Position numbers and translations under genes: made by a program | In this document: positions 24,271 through 27,486 of the stretch, in pieces | How the letters are laid out: the number at the start of each line of letters is the position of its first letter | How positions within the stretch are numbered: position 1 is the stretch's first letter | Notes under the pieces: generated by a model | The model's database searches: none | What the model saw: the letters and a program-made list of their open reading frames with translations, nothing else | What the model was told of the DNA's origin: nothing | DNA from: a virus | Virus record (IMG/VR): IMGVR_UViG_3300032046_000175 | Location: 1-27,486 of that record | Length of the DNA: 27,486 bases | Strand: one strand, 5' to 3'

Positions 24271-24425
24271 TTTTTAGTTCCTCTTGGTTCTGGCAGTTCG
24301 TATGTGAACCGACCATATTGTGTTTCTAGGGAGACTCCAAGCGTTGTGCATCCGGTTAGGAATGCCAATGCGAGAAAAGCAAACGAGATCAAGATCAGTC
24401 CAAGTGCCATTTGTTTTGCGCTCAT
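24267..24425 (-). CDS. 52-aa lipoprotein, spanin-like position
   Basis: ATG at 24425 and TGA at 24269-24267, both in ATGA overlaps. The first 26 residues form a lipoprotein signal: KQMA, a hydrophobic core (LGLILISFAFLALAFL), then LTGC, with cysteine 26 as the predicted lipidation site. The mature part is only 27 residues (TTLGVSLETQYGRFTYEL...). Within a lysis cassette this suggests an Rz1-like outer-membrane spanin part, although no proline-rich Rz1 sequence or Rz partner is seen. If correct it implies a diderm host. Confidence 0.55.
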   Translation of the reverse strand: MSAKQMALGLILISFAFLALAFLTGCTTLGVSLETQYGRFTYELPEPRGTKK

Positions 24426-24598
24426 TTTTTCATTATTTGTTTGGTCATGTAGATGCAGGTTAGCACACCAGCGATTATACTGATGATACCGCCTGCTACT
24501 CTAATAGACGCTTCTATTTCTGGTAGCATACTTACTATAAATCCTGTGGTCGAAATGATCGTTCCAAATATTCCGTGAGTTGTTGTATTATCGTTCAT
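24422..24598 (-). CDS. 58-aa two-segment membrane protein, holin candidate
   Basis: ATG at 24598, 4 nt after the stop of the 525-aa collagen gene, with AGGA about 6 nt before it; its TGA overlaps the lipoprotein ATG. The peptide has a polar start (MNDNTTTHG), a hydrophobic segment (IFGTIISTTGFIVSML), a turn (PEIEASIRVA), a second hydrophobic segment (GGIISIIAGVLTCIYM) and a basic tail (TKQIMKK). It opens the four-gene lysis cassette. Having two different holin-like proteins suggests a holin plus antiholin or pinholin pair. A degenerate copy of the 14-bp palindrome (24589-24602, two mismatches) covers its start codon. Confidence 0.6.
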   Translation of the reverse strand: MNDNTTTHGIFGTIISTTGFIVSMLPEIEASIRVAGGIISIIAGVLTCIYMTKQIMKK

Positions 24599-24602
24599 GA
24601 TA

Positions 24603-26180
24603 TTATCCTACGATGATATAAATTGTATTTGCGTTAGGTGTGACGATTAAATCGTATCCAGCTTGCGTGATTTGAACGATATTAGAAAGTTGAGTCGCAC
24701 CCGTAAGCCCAGTAGTGTCTGATAGAACAATATTTGCTGGCGTTACCCCAGTTGCTCCCGTCGAGCCTTGTGTTCCTACTCCAGTAGCCCCTGTAGCTCC
24801 TGTCGCTCCGCTTGCGCCTATTCCAGTAGCCCCAGTTGCACCAGCGTTACCTTGAATTCCTGTCGCACCTGTCGATCCTGTAGCCCCAGTTGCACCAGCA
24901 ACACCCGTGGCTCCAGTCGAGCCTGTATCGCCAATAACGCCCGTAGCTCCTGTAGAGCCAGTCGCCCCGTCATTTCCAGCAACGCCCGTTGCACCCGTAG
25001 CCCCGATTCCCGTGGCTCCTGTCGCTCCTTCTAAACCAGTCGCGCCAGTCGCACCAGTCGCGCCACCCGATCCCGCAACGCCTGTCGCGCCAGTTGCGCC
25101 TACTCCGGTTGCTCCTGTCGCTCCAGTGATACCTGCCGCGAATACAATAAACGCAAGGTCATGGTTGTTCGCAAAATTAGTTGTGCCTGTCCCAGCCGAG
25201 GTAACTAATGTAACTGGATACTCAACATATCCAGTTTGCGGAACTGGGGGTGCAGAAACAGTCCATTTTTGATAGTTATTGCTATTGGTTGCGTCTTGCA
25301 GAATGAGCGTGTCCCCTTGCTTTATCAGTCCCAGAAACACATCGACATCGACATTGTTTTTGTCAATGTGCGAGACATTGATTTGCGTAGCAGATACTTG
25401 AGTCGCATTGTTCCAGATTAGATGCGTTGAAGTTGGGTCGCCAGTTGTGATCGTCGTTTTTGCTTTATAGTCGAAAAATGATGCCGATTGTCCAGCATTT
25501 CCTTGTGGGCCAGTGGCTCCCGTGGCTCCGATACCAGTCGCTCCAGTCGCGCCTTCCAGACCTGTTGCACCTGTCGAGCCGTCTATCCCTGCTATGCCAG
25601 TTGCTCCCGTAGCCCCTCTAACCCCAGTCAATCCCGTAGCACCAGTCGCGCCCGTGGCTCCGAGATCGCCAGTAGCTCCTGTGGCTCCGATATCACCTTG
25701 GACTCCAGTTGCTCCTGTCGAACCAGTTGCTCCATTTGTTCCAGAAATTCCTGTCGCGCCAGTTGAACCAGTCGCTCCATCAAGTCCAGCTATCCCTGTT
25801 GCGCCAGTGGAACCAGTTGATCCATTAATGCCAGAAATTCCAGTTGCCCCTGTTGATCCTGTCGCGCCTGTGGCTCCATCTGTTCCAGAAAGACCAGTGG
25901 CTCCAGTGCTTCCTGTGGCTCCATTAATTCCAGATACACCCGTGGCTCCAGTAGCTCCAGTAGCTCCAACGCCTGTTGCGCCAGTCGCGCCTGTGCTTCC
26001 ATTTATACCAGCAATGCCAGTAGCACCATCAGAACCCGTTGCTCCTGTGTTTCCAGTCGCTCCCGTAGCACCCGTTGGGCCTCCAGCTGGGCCTGTGGCC
26101 CCAGTTGCCCCAATTGCTGCGCTGGATTGACTTCCAATGAAGTCAAGTTTTCCAGTAAATGGGTTAAATGTGAGTGCCAT
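24603..26180 (-). CDS. 525-aa collagen-like fiber protein
   Basis: The N-terminus ([18 protein letters not shown]) is of the type found at the start of phage collagen-like fibers and probably docks to the tail. Two blocks of Gly-x-y triplets, mostly Gly-Ala-Thr (residues about 23-225 and 348-477), flank a globular beta domain (about 230-345: [36 protein letters not shown]). A C-terminal module [12 protein letters not shown]...[10 protein letters not shown] (about 490-525) also ends the partial gene at 27293-27486, so it is a mobile or duplicated tip or trimerisation unit. AAAGGAA lies about 12 nt before the ATG. Confidence 0.85.
   Translation of the reverse strand: MALTFNPFTGKLDFIGSQSSAAIGATGATGPAGGPTGATGATGNTGATGSDGATGIAGINGSTGATGATGVGATGATGATGVSGINGATGSTGATGLSGTDGATGATGSTGATGISGINGSTGSTGATGIAGLDGATGSTGATGISGTNGATGSTGATGVQGDIGATGATGDLGATGATGATGLTGVRGATGATGIAGIDGSTGATGLEGATGATGIGATGATGPQGNAGQSASFFDYKAKTTITTGDPTSTHLIWNNATQVSATQINVSHIDKNNVDVDVFLGLIKQGDTLILQDATNSNNYQKWTVSAPPVPQTGYVEYPVTLVTSAGTGTTNFANNHDLAFIVFAAGITGATGATGVGATGATGVAGSGGATGATGATGLEGATGATGIGATGATGVAGNDGATGSTGATGVIGDTGSTGATGVAGATGATGSTGATGIQGNAGATGATGIGASGATGATGATGVGTQGSTGATGVTPANIVLSDTTGLTGATQLSNIVQITQAGYDLIVTPNANTIYIIVG
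24750..25137 (-). repeat. collagen-like triplet repeat block 2 (525-aa gene)
   Basis: Gly-Ala-Thr-rich triplet coding repeats between the globular domain and the C-terminal tip module. Confidence 0.8.
25505..26115 (-). repeat. collagen-like triplet repeat block 1 (525-aa gene)
   Basis: Gly-Ala-Thr-rich triplet coding repeats between the N-terminal docking segment and the globular domain. Units GINGSTG, GTDGATG and GLDGATG recur, suggesting growth by duplication. Confidence 0.8.
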
Positions 26181-26211
26181 ATTTTATTGTTCCTTTTTTT
26201 AAATTATTTTG

Positions 26212-26427
26212 TCAAGCAGTTATGTCAGGGCCAACAGGCCAAGATAAGCCCTCTTTCACTATCTGCTCTTCGCATTCTTCGTGTGTTCCAACAAATAATG
26301 TTTGTGGCGTGGCAATGGATTGGTCTGTTTGTTGGTAGAAAATAATTGTCTTATCTTCATATGCCAATTTCCATTTTCCAACAGAATCGTCATATGACCA
26401 GCCATTTGCGCTTGGAGGAATTATCAT
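26212..26427 (-). CDS. 71-aa small protein between fiber genes
   Basis: The product contains SANGWSYDDSVGKWKLAYEDK and EECEEQIVKEGLSWPVG, a small mixed strand and helix protein with several tryptophans. The start overlaps the stop of the autotransporter-repeat fiber (ATGA). The gene lies 31 nt before the 525-aa collagen gene. Small proteins in such a place can be fiber chaperones or virion parts; no family is recognised. Confidence 0.6.
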   Translation of the reverse strand: MIIPPSANGWSYDDSVGKWKLAYEDKTIIFYQQTDQSIATPQTLFVGTHEECEEQIVKEGLSWPVGPDITA

Positions 26428-27296
26428 GGGACAGTCACTGAGAGGGTTGAGTTTGTTGAATTATAGGTCGCCGTTGTTCCGCCGGGAACTCCTGTAAGGG
26501 TTCCTATTGTCCAAGTTCCTGTTGTCGAACTTTGGAAAAATCGGAATGTTGTAACTCCAGACGGAGGAGAAACATTGAACGAGACGCTTAATACTGTAGT
26601 GGTTCCGTTATTGTTAAAAGTTGCTGTTGCGGTTGATGCTCCAGTTGTTTTGAACGCTCGCAAATTGCCCGAAGTGATCGTTGTAGACCCCGTGTAAGTT
26701 AATGTTCCAGACAAAACTACAGTCCCAGTTCCCGTTTTGTTTACATTGCCCGCTCCCGAAATGTTGCCAGAAATTGTGTATGTTTGTGCGCCATTTGTGC
26801 GAAATTGGAGCGTCGAGCTATTTATCGCAAAATTATTTGGTAGGGTTACGGCATTTGCAGTAATTATTTGGCATGGGCCATTGCAAGTAACTGCGCCAGT
26901 CCCAAAAGCATTTCCCGAGGAAAAGGTTATCGTTGCCGTCGCCGAGCTTGAGCTATAATTTGTTCCACCAGAATAAGTATTATTGCCGCCAAGAGTTATT
27001 GGCAATGATCCACTTTTTGCAAGCGTCCCCGCTCCGCTAATGACCCCATTCAAAATGGATTGTCCCGTGAGCAAAAGCGAGCCTTGGTTAATTTGCGTTG
27101 GCCCTGTATAATTGCAAGTGCCAGATAGAGTTAATTGACCAACCCCGTTTTTAATTAGCCCTCTTGTGCCTGTCAATGCGGTGGAGATAGTCGTGCTTAA
27201 ATAGCACATGAGTTGACGGAAAGATGCCGTTGCAGACGCGATTGCAGTTACATTGCTTGCGCCTGCCTTTGCTGCGTTAGAGTTTGTTAAAATCAT
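26424..27296 (-). CDS. fiber with autotransporter-associated beta-strand repeats
   Basis: The 290-residue product carries repeated units of the passenger-associated autotransporter type: GLIKNGVGQLTLSGTCNYTG, then ISGAGTLAKSG...LGGNNTYSGGT, then ISGAGNVNKTGTGTVVLSG and TYTGSTTITSGNLR. The family consensus is G-x-G-x-L-x-K-x-G-x-G-x-L-x-L-S-G-x-N-T-Y-T-G-x-T. Such repeats form right-handed beta-helices in bacterial surface proteins and are numerous in Verrucomicrobia. Here they appear in a phage fiber gene lacking a signal peptide and a beta-barrel, so they were probably taken from a bacterial gene. Both ends overlap neighbours as ATGA. Confidence 0.75.
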   Translation of the reverse strand: MILTNSNAAKAGASNVTAIASATASFRQLMCYLSTTISTALTGTRGLIKNGVGQLTLSGTCNYTGPTQINQGSLLLTGQSILNGVISGAGTLAKSGSLPITLGGNNTYSGGTNYSSSSATATITFSSGNAFGTGAVTCNGPCQIITANAVTLPNNFAINSSTLQFRTNGAQTYTISGNISGAGNVNKTGTGTVVLSGTLTYTGSTTITSGNLRAFKTTGASTATATFNNNGTTTVLSVSFNVSPPSGVTTFRFFQSSTTGTWTIGTLTGVPGGTTATYNSTNSTLSVTVP

Positions 27297-27486
27297 CCTA
27301 CAATTATGTAAATTGTGTTTGCGTTAATGCCAGCCCCAAGAGCGTTATACCCTGCCAAAGTGATTTGCATCATGTTTGTCAATGCTGTTGCTCCTGTTGC
27401 TCCGCTAATATTGCTACCGATCTTGCCGTCTAAAGCAGTCTGCGTAGCTGTTGAAATTGGTTTGCTTGCATCCGAGGTGTTGTCCA
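27293..27486 (-). CDS. 3' end of another fiber gene (5' part outside the window)
   Basis: The frame is open at the window edge and ends in a TGA overlapping the ATG of the next gene. The visible 63 residues include SKPISTATQTALDGKI, GATGATALTN and the tip ITLAGYNAL...[10 protein letters not shown]. This tip repeats the C-terminus of the 525-aa collagen-like protein, so the missing part is probably also a fiber. Confidence 0.7.
   Translation of the reverse strand, partial: DNTSDASKPISTATQTALDGKIGSNISGATGATALTNMMQITLAGYNALGAGINANTIYIIVG

Noticed and set aside
23558-24316. 252-codon version of the lysin gene starting at 24316
   Set aside because: The extra 72 codons are basic, low in normal protein character, and overlap two small membrane-protein genes; the ATG at 24100 forms an exact ATGA overlap.
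24589-24602. TATCGTTCATGATA, near match of the palindrome
   Set aside because: It has two mismatches, one in an arm. It is mentioned as a degenerate candidate over a start codon but not counted among the 12.

Overview
The window looks like part of the genome of a tailed phage or prophage, probably with a short, podovirus-like tail. The evidence is genes resembling an adaptor, a tail nozzle, internal virion proteins, a giant 2411-residue ejection-type protein, several fibers (collagen-like, beta-helix and autotransporter-repeat types) and a compact lysis cassette. I saw no tRNA, rRNA, IS element or CRISPR array. The host cannot be fixed from the sequence. Most starts lack a Shine-Dalgarno sequence, and one fiber carries autotransporter-associated beta-strand repeats, a family common in Verrucomicrobia. 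That makes a host of that kind, or another host that often does without Shine-Dalgarno leaders, a reasonable guess only.

Layout. Positions 2-883 hold the 3' end of a rightward SF2 helicase gene, followed by a strong hairpin terminator. Positions 942-1460 are a convergent strand-switch region with no convincing gene. It holds several hairpins, a leftward terminator whose loop is complementary to sequence just upstream, and a possible promoter for a small RNA. Everything from 1464 to the right end is transcribed leftward. Positions 1464-4902 look like a DNA-metabolism operon, listed in transcription order: 71-aa protein, 47-aa acidic protein, PD-(D/E)XK/Cas4-like nuclease, 31-aa membrane peptide, SSB-like OB-fold protein, ParB-like DNA-binding protein, and a 92-aa protein resembling the Acb2 anti-CBASS family. 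A good promoter (4939-4966) and the terminator of the late operon (5001-5037) separate it from the structural genes.

Positions 5108-27486 are the late operon. In transcription order it holds a collagen-type fiber end, an autotransporter-repeat fiber, a small protein, a 525-aa collagen-like fiber, a four-gene lysis cassette with 4-nt overlaps, a 331-aa collagen-like fiber, a 114-aa adhesin-like protein, an AT-rich pectate-lyase-like tailspike, an 87-aa protein, a tail fiber, a nozzle-like protein, a short fiber, a 52-aa protein, an adaptor-like protein, a cupin-like protein and three internal virion/ejection proteins.

The most striking signal is a 14-bp palindromic element, TATCG-N4-CGATA, present 12 times between 1448 and 23543; chance would give about 0.03. 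It lies in gaps directly before start codons, next to promoters and terminators, and inside genes in two different reading frames. Every copy with an asymmetric centre points the same way relative to transcription. This resembles the dispersed stoperator sites of mycobacteriophage L5, but the sequence is different and palindromic. It may be an undescribed repressor, silencing or partition system, and the ParB-like protein encoded here is one candidate reader.
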